This document shows positions 35,786 to 44,067 of a DNA stretch of 64,000 nucleotides, in pieces. Made by a program: the position numbers and the translations under genes. A model generated the notes under the pieces. That model searched no databases. It was given only the letters and a program-made list of their open reading frames with translations, and was not told where the DNA came from. This stretch comes from Sinorhizobium alkalisoli (GTDB taxonomy: Bacteria; Pseudomonadota; Alphaproteobacteria; Rhizobiales; Rhizobiaceae): assembly GCF_008932245.1 (NCBI RefSeq), contig NZ_CP034910.1, positions 1,364,001-1,428,000 on the forward strand, written 5' to 3'. Position 1 is the first letter of the stretch, and each line of letters starts with the position of its first letter.

Positions 35786-38320
35786 ATGGCTTACAAACGT
35801 CAAATCGGGCAATTGCCCATCATCCCACCAAATGCGAGGGTCCAGACCGTCGTCTGCCATTACTGCATCGTCGGTTGTGGCTACCACGCCTATAGCTGGG
35901 ACGTGAACACAGAGGGCGGCCCGGCGCCATCAGACAATATCTTCGGTGTCGACCTTTCCAAGCAGCAGGAGGCGGAAGCCGACGCGTGGTACGCCCCGGC
36001 TATGTACAACATCGTCAAGCAGAACGGACGTGACGTCCATCTCGTCATCAAGCCGGACAAGGAGTGCGTGGTGAATTCAGGTCTCGCTTCCATCCGCGGG
36101 GCGCGCATCGCCGAGATGAGCTACAGCCGCGCCCGCAACACTCAGCTTCAGCGCCTCACCGATCCGATGGTTTGGCGTTACGGCGAGATGCAGCCGACGA
36201 GCTGGGACGACGCGCTCGACCTCGTCGCCCGCGTCACTGCCGCCATCATTGACGAACAGGGCGAAGACGGGCTCTTCGTCTCCGCCTTCGACCATGGCGG
36301 CGCCGGCGGCGGATATGAAAACACCTGGGGCACCGGCAAGCTCTATTTCGGTGCCATGAAGGTGAAGAACATCCGCATCCACAACCGTCCGGCCTATAAT
36401 TCCGAGGTGCACGGCACGCGCGATATGGGCGTCGGGGAGCTGAACAACTGCTATGAGGACGCGGAACTCGCCGATACGATCGTTGCGGTCGGTACCAACG
36501 CTCTCGAAACCCAGACCAACTATTTCCTCAACCACTGGGTCCCGAACCTGCGCGGCGCGTCGCTCGACAAGAAGAAGCAACTGATGCCGGACGAGCCGCA
36601 TGACGCCGCCCGCATCGTCATCGTCGATCCGCGCCGCACGGTCACCATCAACGCCTGCGAGGTGGAGGCGGGCAAGGAGAACGTGCTGCACCTGGCGATC
36701 AATTCGGGCACAGACCTTGCGCTCTTCAACGCCCTTTTCACCTACATCGCCGAGAAGGGCTGGGTCGACAGGGAACTGATCGAGAAGAGCACGCTGCGCG
36801 AGGCGCCCGCGCGGCCGCCGCTTTATCCGGCGCGTGGCGTTTCGGAAGCGAACCCCGGCCACCTCACCGGCTTTGAGGCCGCCGTCGAAGGCTGCCGCAT
36901 GTCGGTCGAGGACGCAGCCAAGATCACCGGCCTCAAACCGGAGGACATCGTCAAGGCGGCCGAGTGGATCGCCATGCCGAAGGAAGGCGGCAAGCGCCGG
37001 CGCACGATGTTCGGCTACGAGAAAGGTCTGATCTGGGGCAACGACAATTACCGCACCAATGGCGCGCTGGTGAATATCGCGCTCGCGACCGGCAATGTCG
37101 GCCGGATGGGTGGTGGCGTCGTCCGCCTCGGCGGTCACCAGGAGGGCTATGTCCGGCCGAGCGACGCGCATGTCGGGCGGCCCGCGGCCTATGTCGACGA
37201 GCTTCTGATCAGCGGCAAGGGCGGCGTCCACCACATCTGGGGCTGCGATCACTACAAGACCACGCTGAACGCCTTTGAGTTCAAGCGGGTCTACAAGGAG
37301 CGGACCGACAAGGTGAAGGACGCGATGTCGAGCGTCGCCTATGGCGACCGCAGTGCGATGGTCGACGCGATCGTTTCGGCGATCCGCCAGGGCGGCCTCT
37401 TCGCCGTCGATGTCGACATCATCCCGACCAAGATCGGGCAGGCCTGCCATGTGTGGCTCCCTGCGGCGACCTCGGGCGAGATGAACCTGACGTCCATGAA
37501 CGGCGAGCGGCGGATGCGGATCACCGAGCGCTATATGGACCCGCCCGGTCAGGCGATGCCCGACTGCCTGATCGCCGCGCGGCTTGCCAACAATCTGGAA
37601 CGGGTGTTCCGTGAGACGGGAAAGGGCGACGTGGCCGACATGTTCAAGGGCTTCGACTGGCAGACGGAAGAAGATGCCTTCATGGACGGTTACGCCAAGA
37701 ACGCCAAGGGGGGCGAGTTCGTCACTTACGAGCGGCTGCGCGCCATGGGCACCAACGGCTTCCAGGAGCCCGCAACCGCCTTTGCCGACGGCAAGATCGT
37801 GGGTACGCAACGACTTTATGAGGACGGCGTCTTCTCCACGGATGACGGCAAGGCGCGCTTCATGGATGCCCCTTGGCGCGGTCTTCAGGCGTCGGGCAAG
37901 GAAGAGGAGAAGGCCAAATGGCCGTTCCTCATCAACAACGGCCGCACCAACCATGTCTGGCAAAGCGCCTATCTCGACCAGCAGGAGGAACTGGTCGTTG
38001 ACCGCTGGCCCTATCCGTTCATCGAAATCAATCCGGAGGACATGGCGGAATTGAGCCTCAAGGAAGGCGATCTCGTCGAGGTCTATAACGACAACGGTTC
38101 GACCCAGGCGATGGTCTATCCGAAGGCGGCCATGAAGCGCAAAGAAGCGTTCATGCAGTTCGGCTATCCGAAGGGCGTTCAGGGCAATGTCGTGAGCCCT
38201 GGGACGAACGAGCTCATCATCCCGAACTACAAGCAGACTTGGGCGGCGATCCGCAAGATCTCCGATATTCCGGGGAATGCAAAACACCTGTCGTTCAAAT
38301 CGCAGGAATACGCAGTCTGA
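35786..38320 (+). CDS. aioA: Arsenite oxidase large molybdopterin subunit AioA
   Basis: 844 residues, the usual length of AioA in the DMSO-reductase family. The 3Fe-4S ligands are C24, C27 and C31 (VVCHYCIVGCGYHAY), the AioA-specific CxxCxxxC spacing. It has no signal peptide of its own and is exported together with AioB. GAGGGAGGG precedes ATG 35786. It oxidises arsenite to the less toxic arsenate in the periplasm. No molybdenum-cofactor genes and no aioX/aioS/aioR regulators are in the window. Confidence 0.96.
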   Translation: MAYKRQIGQLPIIPPNARVQTVVCHYCIVGCGYHAYSWDVNTEGGPAPSDNIFGVDLSKQQEAEADAWYAPAMYNIVKQNGRDVHLVIKPDKECVVNSGLASIRGARIAEMSYSRARNTQLQRLTDPMVWRYGEMQPTSWDDALDLVARVTAAIIDEQGEDGLFVSAFDHGGAGGGYENTWGTGKLYFGAMKVKNIRIHNRPAYNSEVHGTRDMGVGELNNCYEDAELADTIVAVGTNALETQTNYFLNHWVPNLRGASLDKKKQLMPDEPHDAARIVIVDPRRTVTINACEVEAGKENVLHLAINSGTDLALFNALFTYIAEKGWVDRELIEKSTLREAPARPPLYPARGVSEANPGHLTGFEAAVEGCRMSVEDAAKITGLKPEDIVKAAEWIAMPKEGGKRRRTMFGYEKGLIWGNDNYRTNGALVNIALATGNVGRMGGGVVRLGGHQEGYVRPSDAHVGRPAAYVDELLISGKGGVHHIWGCDHYKTTLNAFEFKRVYKERTDKVKDAMSSVAYGDRSAMVDAIVSAIRQGGLFAVDVDIIPTKIGQACHVWLPAATSGEMNLTSMNGERRMRITERYMDPPGQAMPDCLIAARLANNLERVFRETGKGDVADMFKGFDWQTEEDAFMDGYAKNAKGGEFVTYERLRAMGTNGFQEPATAFADGKIVGTQRLYEDGVFSTDDGKARFMDAPWRGLQASGKEEEKAKWPFLINNGRTNHVWQSAYLDQQEELVVDRWPYPFIEINPEDMAELSLKEGDLVEVYNDNGSTQAMVYPKAAMKRKEAFMQFGYPKGVQGNVVSPGTNELIIPNYKQTWAAIRKISDIPGNAKHLSFKSQEYAV

Positions 38321-38911
38321 TCGTGCTCGCCAGTAAGGGTCGCATCTTTCGGGGTGTCCGACGAGGGCACCCTGATTTTGTTGCGCACCGCCTCAGAGGA
38401 GGTGTGCCCCAAACGAGCCCAAGAAGGCAAGGCGGCGCGTTTTCATCATCATTCTCGTGGCTCAGGCGTCCCTGCGGATTGCAGGCGAGAAGATCGAGGG
38501 CATTTGGCTCATGGGCGAGGCGGTCTTTCTGGCCGGAGGCACCTGGGAAGATTCTCTCTCGGTTTGCAGTGGCCCCTGGCTTCCCTTCTGGTGATCCTGC
38601 TCGGGGTCGAGCCTGCTCTGGGAAGCGCTCTTCGGCAAGCCAAAGCCGGGCGCTTCGATTCGCAATTTTCACAGAAATCGACGTCGTCGGCGATATGTCT
38701 CCCCGCTGGCCTGTCGCCGCGTGCAAGTCATCAATGAACGAAATACAAAACAACGCTGCCTATCACCTGAACGAGTGCGAGCACAACGCAGACAACGAAC
38801 AGGATCGGCTTCCACCAGGGTTTTGTCCAATCGGCCTCGGGTCTCTGCATTCACAAATTGCCTCAGATCGAATTGTCGGCCGATGCCGCTCCTTCGCGGG
38901 CAGAAGTATGC
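38321..38911. other. Gene-free stretch after aioA, with possible terminator
   Basis: 591 bases with no frame I can support on either strand. A hairpin at 38352-38372 (gggtgtcc/gggcaccc, one mismatch) followed by tgattttgtt may end the aioBA transcript. The cytochrome c or moeA gene often found after aioA is absent. The stretch may be decayed DNA. Confidence 0.45.
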
Positions 38912-39637
38912 TCAGATCGACCTGAGCTTGACCCGCTGTTCAAGCTTCTCCTCGTCTTCCTTGCGCTCGCTGTATCGGTCGACGAGATAGGCCGACACGT
39001 CGCGAGTGAGCAGCGTGAACTTCACGAGCTCCTCGCAGACGTCGACGACGCGGTCGTAATAGGACGACGGCTTCATCCGACCGTTCGCATCGAACTCCTG
39101 GTACGCCTTGGCGACCGACGACTGGTTCGGGATCGTTATCATGCGCATCCAGCGGCCGAGCAGACGGAGCGTGTTCACCGCATTGAAGGATTGCGAGCCG
39201 CCCGAAACCTGCATGACGGCGAGGGTCTTACCCTGCGTCGGCCGGATGGATCCGATCGACAGCGGTATCCAGTCGATCTGTGCCTTCATCACCCCGGTGA
39301 TCGCCCCATGCCGTTCCGGACTCACCCAGACCTGGCCTTCCGACCATTCCGAGAGTTCCCGGAGTTCCTGCACCTTGGGGTGGCTGGCGGGCGCGTCGTC
39401 CGGCAACGGCAACCCGGAAGGATCGAAGAAGCGCACTTCCGCCCCGAAGCGTTCCAGCAACCGCCCAGCCTCCTGAGCAAGAAGCCGGGAATAGGACACC
39501 TGGCGCAGCGATCCGTAGAGGATCAGGATGCGCGGCGGGTGGGTCGAGAACGGCGGCCGCAGCGCATCGATATCGGGCTTGCGGAGATGACGCGGATCGG
39601 CGGCGGGAAGATCAGACAATGCGGCCGCCCTCTTCAT
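38912..39637 (-). CDS. arsH: ArsH, NADPH-dependent FMN oxidoreductase of arsenic resistance
   Basis: 241 residues, flavodoxin-like. The FMN phosphate loop [19 protein letters not shown] and the block [24 protein letters not shown] are characteristic of ArsH. The family reduces flavin-dependent substrates and is linked to oxidation of trivalent organoarsenicals. ATG 39637 overlaps the end of the upstream arsC. Last gene of the five-gene ars operon; the order aqpS-arsC-arsH is as in Sinorhizobium meliloti. Confidence 0.93.
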   Translation of the reverse strand: MKRAAALSDLPAADPRHLRKPDIDALRPPFSTHPPRILILYGSLRQVSYSRLLAQEAGRLLERFGAEVRFFDPSGLPLPDDAPASHPKVQELRELSEWSEGQVWVSPERHGAITGVMKAQIDWIPLSIGSIRPTQGKTLAVMQVSGGSQSFNAVNTLRLLGRWMRMITIPNQSSVAKAYQEFDANGRMKPSSYYDRVVDVCEELVKFTLLTRDVSAYLVDRYSERKEDEEKLEQRVKLRSI

Positions 39638-40043
39638 CAAGAACCTTCTCGCCGTCTTCCTTGACGAACGGTCCCTTGAAGGCATCGGCGGGTAGGATAT
39701 CGAGAACCGCCTCCGATGGCCGCGCCAGCCGGGTGCCGATCGGGGTGACGACGAACGGCCGGTTGATGAGGATCGGATGCTCGAGCATTGCCTTCAGCAA
39801 CTGGTCGTCGGAGAGTACCGGATCGTCGAGACCAAGCTCCGCAAAGGGCGTTCCCTTCTCCCGGATCGCCTCGCGGACGGAGAGACCGGAGTCGTGGATC
39901 ATTCGGGCAAGTTCGTCCCGGCTCGGCGGAGTCTTGAGATATTCGATCACCGTCGGCTCGATGCCGGCATGGCGGATCAGCGCCAAGGTGTTGCGAGACG
40001 TGCCGCATGCGGGGTTGTGGTAGATGGTGACGTCCATGGTCAT
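39612..40043 (-). CDS. arsC: Arsenate reductase, glutaredoxin-dependent ArsC
   Basis: 143 residues, thioredoxin-fold ArsC/Spx family. The catalytic cysteine is C13 in [13 protein letters not shown], and the arginine-bearing block [12 protein letters not shown] matches the E. coli-type enzyme. It reduces arsenate to arsenite in the cytoplasm using glutathione and glutaredoxin. ATG 40043 follows AAGGGAA and overlaps the aqpS stop (ATGA). It is the second arsenate reductase of this operon and belongs to a different fold family from the first. Confidence 0.94.
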   Translation of the reverse strand: MTMDVTIYHNPACGTSRNTLALIRHAGIEPTVIEYLKTPPSRDELARMIHDSGLSVREAIREKGTPFAELGLDDPVLSDDQLLKAMLEHPILINRPFVVTPIGTRLARPSEAVLDILPADAFKGPFVKEDGEKVLDEEGGRIV

Positions 40044-40738
40044 TCGGTTCCCTTGACGGTTATCGGGAAAGTTGAGGTGTTTCGTTCGGTGTGCATCCAC
40101 CCTACGACGGCCGCGGCGACGAGCGCGCCGAAAAGCTCGGCGGCGATGAACGCCGGGACGTCCGCCGGACGGATGCCCGCAAAGGTGTTCGAGAAGGCGC
40201 GGGCGACGGCGACGGCAGGGTTCGCGAAGGACGTCGAGGCGGTAAACCAATAAGCGGCCGTGATGTAGAGGCCGACCAGCCACGGAATGGTGTCGGCGCG
40301 GAAGCGCAATCCCGCCAGAATCGTGAGAACGAGCCCGAAGGTCGCGACCGCCTCGGCGAGCCACTGGCCCGTTCCCGTGCGGACCGTTTCCGACACCTGC
40401 AACAGGGGCAGGTCGAACATCGCATGCGCAATCAGCGTCCCGGCAATGCCCCCGGCAATCTGCGCGAGGACATAGAGCGAGGCCGCGGTTGCGTCGATCT
40501 CTCGCTTTGCTGCGAACACCAGGGTAACCGCCGGGTTGAAGTGTGCGCCGGAGATCGGTCCGAGAATGCTGATCAGCACAACGAGGATCGCGCCCGTCGG
40601 TATGGTGTTGCCGAGCAACGAGACCGCCACGTCGTTGGAGAGACGGTCGGCCATGATACCGGAGCCGACGACGGTCGCGACCAGGATGGCCGTGCCCAGG
40701 GCTTCCGCAGCGAGGCGGCGGTTCAGGTCAAACGCCAT
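40040..40738 (-). CDS. aqpS: Aquaglyceroporin AqpS, arsenite channel
   Basis: 232 residues, six membrane helices and the two pore NPA motifs (GAHFNPAVT and SFANPAVAVARAF). In S. meliloti AqpS sits in the ars operon in place of an ArsB/Acr3 pump and lets cytoplasmic arsenite leave down its gradient after ArsC action. The position between two arsC genes fits this. No active arsenite pump is visible in the window. Its stop overlaps the arsC start and it begins 3 bases after the upstream arsC. Confidence 0.94.
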   Translation of the reverse strand: MAFDLNRRLAAEALGTAILVATVVGSGIMADRLSNDVAVSLLGNTIPTGAILVVLISILGPISGAHFNPAVTLVFAAKREIDATAASLYVLAQIAGGIAGTLIAHAMFDLPLLQVSETVRTGTGQWLAEAVATFGLVLTILAGLRFRADTIPWLVGLYITAAYWFTASTSFANPAVAVARAFSNTFAGIRPADVPAFIAAELFGALVAAAVVGWMHTERNTSTFPITVKGTE

Positions 40739-40741
40739 GCG

Positions 40742-41251
40742 TCAGCCCGCCTTCGGAATGTTGCGGCCGATCTCGTCGAGCCTTCTCTGCAGGGCGAGCT
40801 TGTCGAGGCTCGTCATCGGCAGGCTGATGAAGATCGAGATGCGGTTGTTGAGCATGCGGTAGGTTTCGGTGAAGGCAAAGTGCTGCTCGGTATCACTGCC
40901 CTCGGCCGCGGCCGGATCAGGTACGCCCCAGTGCGCCGTCATCGGCTGCCCCGGCCAGACGGGACAGACCTCGGCGGCGGCGTTGTCGCAGACGGTGAAG
41001 ACGAAATCCATTTGCGGCGCACCGGGAGCGGCGAACTCGTCCCAGGCCTTCGAGCGGGCGAAGGACGTGTCGTAGTTCAGCCCCTTGAGGAGCTGCAAGG
41101 CAAATGGATGCACTTCTCCCTTCGGCTGCGATCCCGCGGAATAGGCCTTGAACCTGCCCATGCCGAGCCTGTTGAGGATGGCTTCGGCTATGATCGAGCG
41201 GGCCGAGTTGCCCGTGCACAGAAACAGGACGTTGTAGACTTTGTCGCTCAT
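40742..41251 (-). CDS. arsC: Arsenate reductase, low-molecular-weight phosphatase type
   Basis: 169 residues, LMW-PTPase fold. The anion loop C-x5-R is C12 to R18 in LFLCTGNSARS, and the acidic residue of the DPA motif lies in WGVPDPAAAEG. VFTVCDNAAAEVCP supplies the further cysteines used by thioredoxin- or glutathione-coupled ArsC enzymes of this type. ATG 41251 lies 19 bases after the arsR stop. It is not homologous to the glutaredoxin-type arsC two genes downstream, so the operon has two independent reductases. Confidence 0.9.
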   Translation of the reverse strand: MSDKVYNVLFLCTGNSARSIIAEAILNRLGMGRFKAYSAGSQPKGEVHPFALQLLKGLNYDTSFARSKAWDEFAAPGAPQMDFVFTVCDNAAAEVCPVWPGQPMTAHWGVPDPAAAEGSDTEQHFAFTETYRMLNNRISIFISLPMTSLDKLALQRRLDEIGRNIPKAG

Positions 41252-41270
41252 GGGCGCTCTCCAGTTTCGT

Positions 41271-41630
41271 TCATAGAGTCTGCGCCTCCTCACTGGTAGC
41301 GCAGCAGGGGGTCAGATCGGAGATCAATGGCGCGCAGAGACTGGCATTGCCGCCGCAGCAGTCCTGCAGGAGGTAGAGCATCACCGCCCGGAACCGATCG
41401 AGATCGACGCGGTAGATGATCGAGCGGCTTTGCCGCTCGCCCCGAACCAATCCCGCCTGCGAGAGCGTCGCAAGATGCGCCGACATGGTGTTCTGCGGCA
41501 CGTCGACCAGTCTGGCCAGTTCGCCCGCCGGCACGCCTTCGGGTTCCCGTTCGACCAGCAGGCGGAACGTTCTCAGGCGTGTGGCTTGGGCAAGGGCGGC
41601 CAAGGCGGCAATCGTCTGTTTTTCATCCAT
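41271..41630 (-). CDS. arsR: ArsR-family repressor of the ars operon (second copy)
   Basis: 119 residues. Winged helix (ATRLRTFRLLVEREPEG, then VPQNTMSAHLATLSQAGLV) and a C-terminal QDCCGGNASLC that repeats the CC-x6-C thiol pattern of the other ArsR. The two repressors are clearly related but far from identical. First gene of arsR-arsC-aqpS-arsC-arsH. The frame also has TTG at 41633, but ATG 41630 gives the normal N-terminus. A promoter-like sequence ends only 6 bases before the ATG, so the mRNA may be leaderless. Confidence 0.9.
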   Translation of the reverse strand: MDEKQTIAALAALAQATRLRTFRLLVEREPEGVPAGELARLVDVPQNTMSAHLATLSQAGLVRGERQSRSIIYRVDLDRFRAVMLYLLQDCCGGNASLCAPLISDLTPCCATSEEAQTL

Positions 41631-41632
41631 CA

Positions 41633-41664
41633 ATCCAGAATAATGGATATATCTGACAAGTCAA
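41633..41664 (-). promoter_or_regulatory. Promoter and candidate operator of the ars operon
   Basis: Reading the minus strand, TTGACT (41664-41659) and TATTCT (41642-41637) are 16 bases apart. ATCCA-N6-TGGAT, a 5-bp dyad (41633-41648), overlaps the -10 and would place a bound ArsR on it. The predicted start of transcription falls at or next to ATG 41630. Confidence 0.55.
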
Positions 41665-41733
41665 TGGCTGGCCGCGCCCGGTGGATGGGACCTTCCGGTC
41701 GCTCTGGGTGGAAAAACCTTCAGGAGAGCGGTC

Positions 41734-42163
41734 CTCGCGTGGTCCTTGCTAAATGGCGGCTCTCGTCTGGCAATTCGCGCGTCCGAGAAGACATCTCCCA
41801 ATTAGAGGGACAGCGTTGGTTTCCCGCCGACAGATCTCAGCGCAGCAGCCCGGCCCACGACAAGCATTCGGCCCCGGTTGCGAAAGAAGGGGACGCCCTA
41901 TGACCGTTGTGCGAGCCAGTATGGCGTCAGCTTATCGTCGCCGGGAACAGCCACAATCCGTCAGCCGCACTGCCTCCTGAACATCGCAAAGTTCCGGGTG
42001 ACCGTGACAGCAGTCGTTGACCAGAAAAGCCGATGAGCATGCGGATGCAGGCCGGCGCAGGTCAGAATGCCCCGATGAGAGGAGAGCGTGTTGTGAGGGC
42101 ATCCGATCGCCTCGGCAATCGCGCCGGCAGCGAGGCCGTCTGGCTCCTCCTTCATCAGGAGCC
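41734..42163. repeat. Direct repeat copy B (decayed tnpA-flank/arsR copy)
   Basis: Degraded copy of 34418-34909 in the same orientation. Shared blocks include gttgcgaaagaaggggacgc, atgaccgttgtgcgagccag and gtgaccgtgacagcagtcgt. About 53 bases present in copy A between gatgc and aggccggcgc are missing at about 42047. Confidence 0.85.
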
Positions 42164-42170
42164 AGAGCCT
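41940..42170 (-). pseudogene. Relic of a third arsR gene
   Basis: The minus strand encodes LLMKEEPDGLAAGAIAEAIG, then CPHNTLSSHRGIL, near-identical to residues 44-76 of the intact arsR at 34617-35036. After an internal 53-base deletion and a base insertion it continues with a changed tail. The N-terminal third is gone, replaced by an IS5-type transposase fragment in the same open frame. It cannot make a functional repressor. Confidence 0.85.
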
Positions 42171-42560
42171 CTCGACGCAATTGGGCTCGTTGTACAGGTC
42201 GGGGCTAAAGCAGATGGGGTTCCTGCGGTTTCGCTTCGGTGGGATATTCGCCCATGCGCCCCGGAGTCTGACGAAGTCCCGAATGGCTTCGCTGTCGTAG
42301 GCGCGCTCCGCCAGGCAATCCTCTTTCAATCCGTCGATGAGGTTGGTCGCAAGGCCGTTGTAGTGGTCCTGTCCGGCGCTGAGCGCAAGGTGGAGCGGCA
42401 ATCCTTTGCCATCGATACGGATCGTCAGCCCACCGCGCGAGCGGCCGACATTGGTCGCTGCGGTTCTTCTTGCACAAGACCCACGCTGGTGGAGAGGGGG
42501 CGACTCGCTACACCAAACTCGGTTTCGACGACCGTTCGGAAACACGACCGCGCCGACCAC
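42164..42560 (-). pseudogene. IS5-family transposase fragment
   Basis: The minus strand encodes GRSRGGLTIRIDGKGLPLHL, LSAGQDHYNGLATNLIDGL, AERAYDSEAIRDFV and AWANIPPKRNRRNP, the characteristic DDE block order of IS5/IS427-type transposases. The N-terminal half and the region after NEPNCVERL are missing, and no IS ends were found. It is fused in frame to the arsR relic, so it probably entered that gene and was then partly deleted. Confidence 0.85.
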
Positions 42561-42591
42561 TTAACCCTTTTTGAGACAGCCTCCCTTTCTT

Positions 42592-42633
42592 TTGATCCGG
42601 ATCAAGCGAGACCTTCCTGAAGGCTGTTATAAA
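42592..42633 (+). promoter_or_regulatory. Class II FixK/FNR-dependent promoter
   Basis: TTGATCCGGATCAA (42592-42605) is a perfect FNR/FixK palindrome. TATAAA at 42628-42633 is a good -10. The predicted start near 42640 puts the box centre at -41.5, the standard class II position. The following gene has GGAGG (42653-42657) and starts at 42664. Expression should rise under low oxygen. Confidence 0.8.
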
Positions 42634-42663
42634 GTTAAGTTGGACTTGTTTTGGAGGTGTGAC

Positions 42664-43149
42664 ATGGCGATCACATTGAAAGAGAAGGAACTCGCTGCCC
42701 TTGGTATTTCCATCGCCGCCGGTTGTAAGCCGTGCACCGATTTTCATGTGAAGAAGGTGCGTGAGTCTGGCGCATCAGACGCGGAAATCAGGCAGGCGAT
42801 AAACGACGCTTTGTCTGTGCGACGCAGCGCCACTGACATCATGGAGGCCTACGGGCTGACTCATCTTGGTGAACGCAAGTCAGCGGCCGATCCAGAGGAC
42901 GCGCGGGGGACCGACCGCGTGCACGAACTCGTGTGCATAGGTGCAGCTTATGGCGTCAACTGCGTGTCGAGCCTCAAATTGCATCTGGATGCGGCCGAGA
43001 AAGCGGGGATATCGCACGAAGAAATAGAGACGATCGTAAAGCTTTCTGCGTTTATCAAGGGGAAAGCGGCCTCACATGTGGAGCACTTGGCCGAAAGCCT
43101 GAAGAAGCCCGAGGTGGTTTATGAGCAGCAGGTAAGCGCTTGCTGCTGA
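42664..43149 (+). CDS. Carboxymuconolactone decarboxylase (AhpD-like) family protein
   Basis: 161 residues with two CMD-like halves. The first has the AhpD-type redox motif C21-x2-C24-x3-H28 (GCKPCTDFHV); the second (GAAYGVNCVSSLKLHLD) keeps the helix pattern with a single cysteine. The protein ends in SACC. CxxCxxxH proteins of this family act as peroxide- or thiol-linked reductases, so a stress role is likely. GGAGG precedes ATG 42664, and a FixK/FNR promoter lies directly upstream. It lies inside the transposon and may head a short operon. Confidence 0.8.
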   Translation: MAITLKEKELAALGISIAAGCKPCTDFHVKKVRESGASDAEIRQAINDALSVRRSATDIMEAYGLTHLGERKSAADPEDARGTDRVHELVCIGAAYGVNCVSSLKLHLDAAEKAGISHEEIETIVKLSAFIKGKAASHVEHLAESLKKPEVVYEQQVSACC

Positions 43150-43249
43150 CCTTGGATCGCCTCCGGATAAACTCGCGGGATGCGGGTACCAGCCCGCTGT
43201 GTAAGCGGCGTTGCCCTGGGAGGACCGAAAAGATGAAGCGAGACCGCCA

Positions 43250-43615
43250 ATGCAAAAGGTTCTGATTGCGATTTGCACTGCGGCAATTGCGGCCCTGTTC
43301 CTCGCGCCGAGCGCGGTGTTGGCGCAGGCACCGTCAGACGCCGAAAGGTACGCTTATGGTCCGGGCATGATGGGGTGGGGTGGAGGCTGGATGATGATGA
43401 TTTTCGGCCCGCTCTTCATGATCCTCTTTCTGGCCGTGCTGATTGCAGCCGTGGTTTTTCTCTCCCGCTGGGCTGGTGGACCATGGCAGGGATCAGCTAC
43501 GCCACACGCCACGCCGTCCGGCCGCACGCCGCTTGATATTCTCAAGGAGCGCTTTGCGCGCGGCGAGATCGACAAGGAGGAGTTCGAGGAGCGCCGCCGC
43601 GTGCTCGGCGAATAA
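43250..43615 (+). CDS. Membrane protein with SHOCT domain
   Basis: 121 residues: a signal peptide or first helix (about 1-25), a glycine/methionine-rich segment (GPGMMGWGGGWMMM), a second membrane helix and a C-terminal SHOCT domain (PLDILKERFARGEIDKEEFEERRRVL). SHOCT is a short oligomerisation-type motif common in small membrane proteins. The likely start is ATG 43250; the frame is open from TTG 43211. It follows the CMD-family gene by 100 bases in the FixK/FNR-headed module. Function unknown. Confidence 0.75.
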   Translation: MQKVLIAICTAAIAALFLAPSAVLAQAPSDAERYAYGPGMMGWGGGWMMMIFGPLFMILFLAVLIAAVVFLSRWAGGPWQGSATPHATPSGRTPLDILKERFARGEIDKEEFEERRRVLGE

Positions 43616-43757
43616 GTCGTGTTTGCCGAACGGCTGATGGCACGAAAGTGTCCTTGCGGCGGAGGCGTGTTCGGAAAGTCGAAGAAGGGACGGCTGTGAA
43701 GCCTTGCTTTAGGCAGCATTGATGCGCAGATACGACGACAGACTGGAGGAGTGGAAA

Positions 43758-44018
43758 ATGGCACAATCAGCCCCCATGCCGAAGTGCCCGATGGCAGAAA
43801 CCTGTAAGGGCATGATGGAAAAACCGCTTTCCGGCCTGGTAATGGTGATGCCAGGGATTGCGTTCATAAGCCTCGGCGTATTGATCGCTGTTTGGCCATC
43901 TGTCTTACCATGGCTCGTGGCCGCCGCTTTCATCCTGGCGGGTGGCGCCATGCTGATGATGGCCAAATTCATGCGTGGGGTCGGCGCCCGGCTCAGACCC
44001 CCCCAAGCCAGCCCATAA
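43758..44018 (+). CDS. Small two-helix membrane protein, unknown
   Basis: 86 residues. An N-terminal cysteine-bearing segment (MPKCPMAETCKGMM) is followed by two hydrophobic helices (about 22-44 and 46-68) and a basic C-terminus. GGAGGAG sits just before ATG 43758, which supports translation from there and not from further upstream. The two spaced cysteines and several methionines could bind metal, which is speculation. No family recognised. Confidence 0.6.
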   Translation: MAQSAPMPKCPMAETCKGMMEKPLSGLVMVMPGIAFISLGVLIAVWPSVLPWLVAAAFILAGGAMLMMAKFMRGVGARLRPPQASP

Positions 44019-44067
44019 TAGTCGGACATGCGCCGTTTTTCCGAGCGGCTAGCGGTGGGAACCTGAC

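Noticed and set aside
36077-38287. Long antisense frame inside aioA
   Set aside because: High-GC codon bias shadow; the plus strand encodes an unmistakable AioA with its 3Fe-4S motif.
38239-38925. Plus-strand frame after aioA and the opposing minus-strand frame
   Set aside because: Neither translation shows a motif, a hydrophobic pattern or a ribosome site; I treat the interval as gene-free.
40091-41299. Plus-strand frame of about 400 codons across aqpS and arsC
   Set aside because: Antisense to two genes with clear NPA and CTGNSAR motifs; its translation is charged low-complexity sequence.
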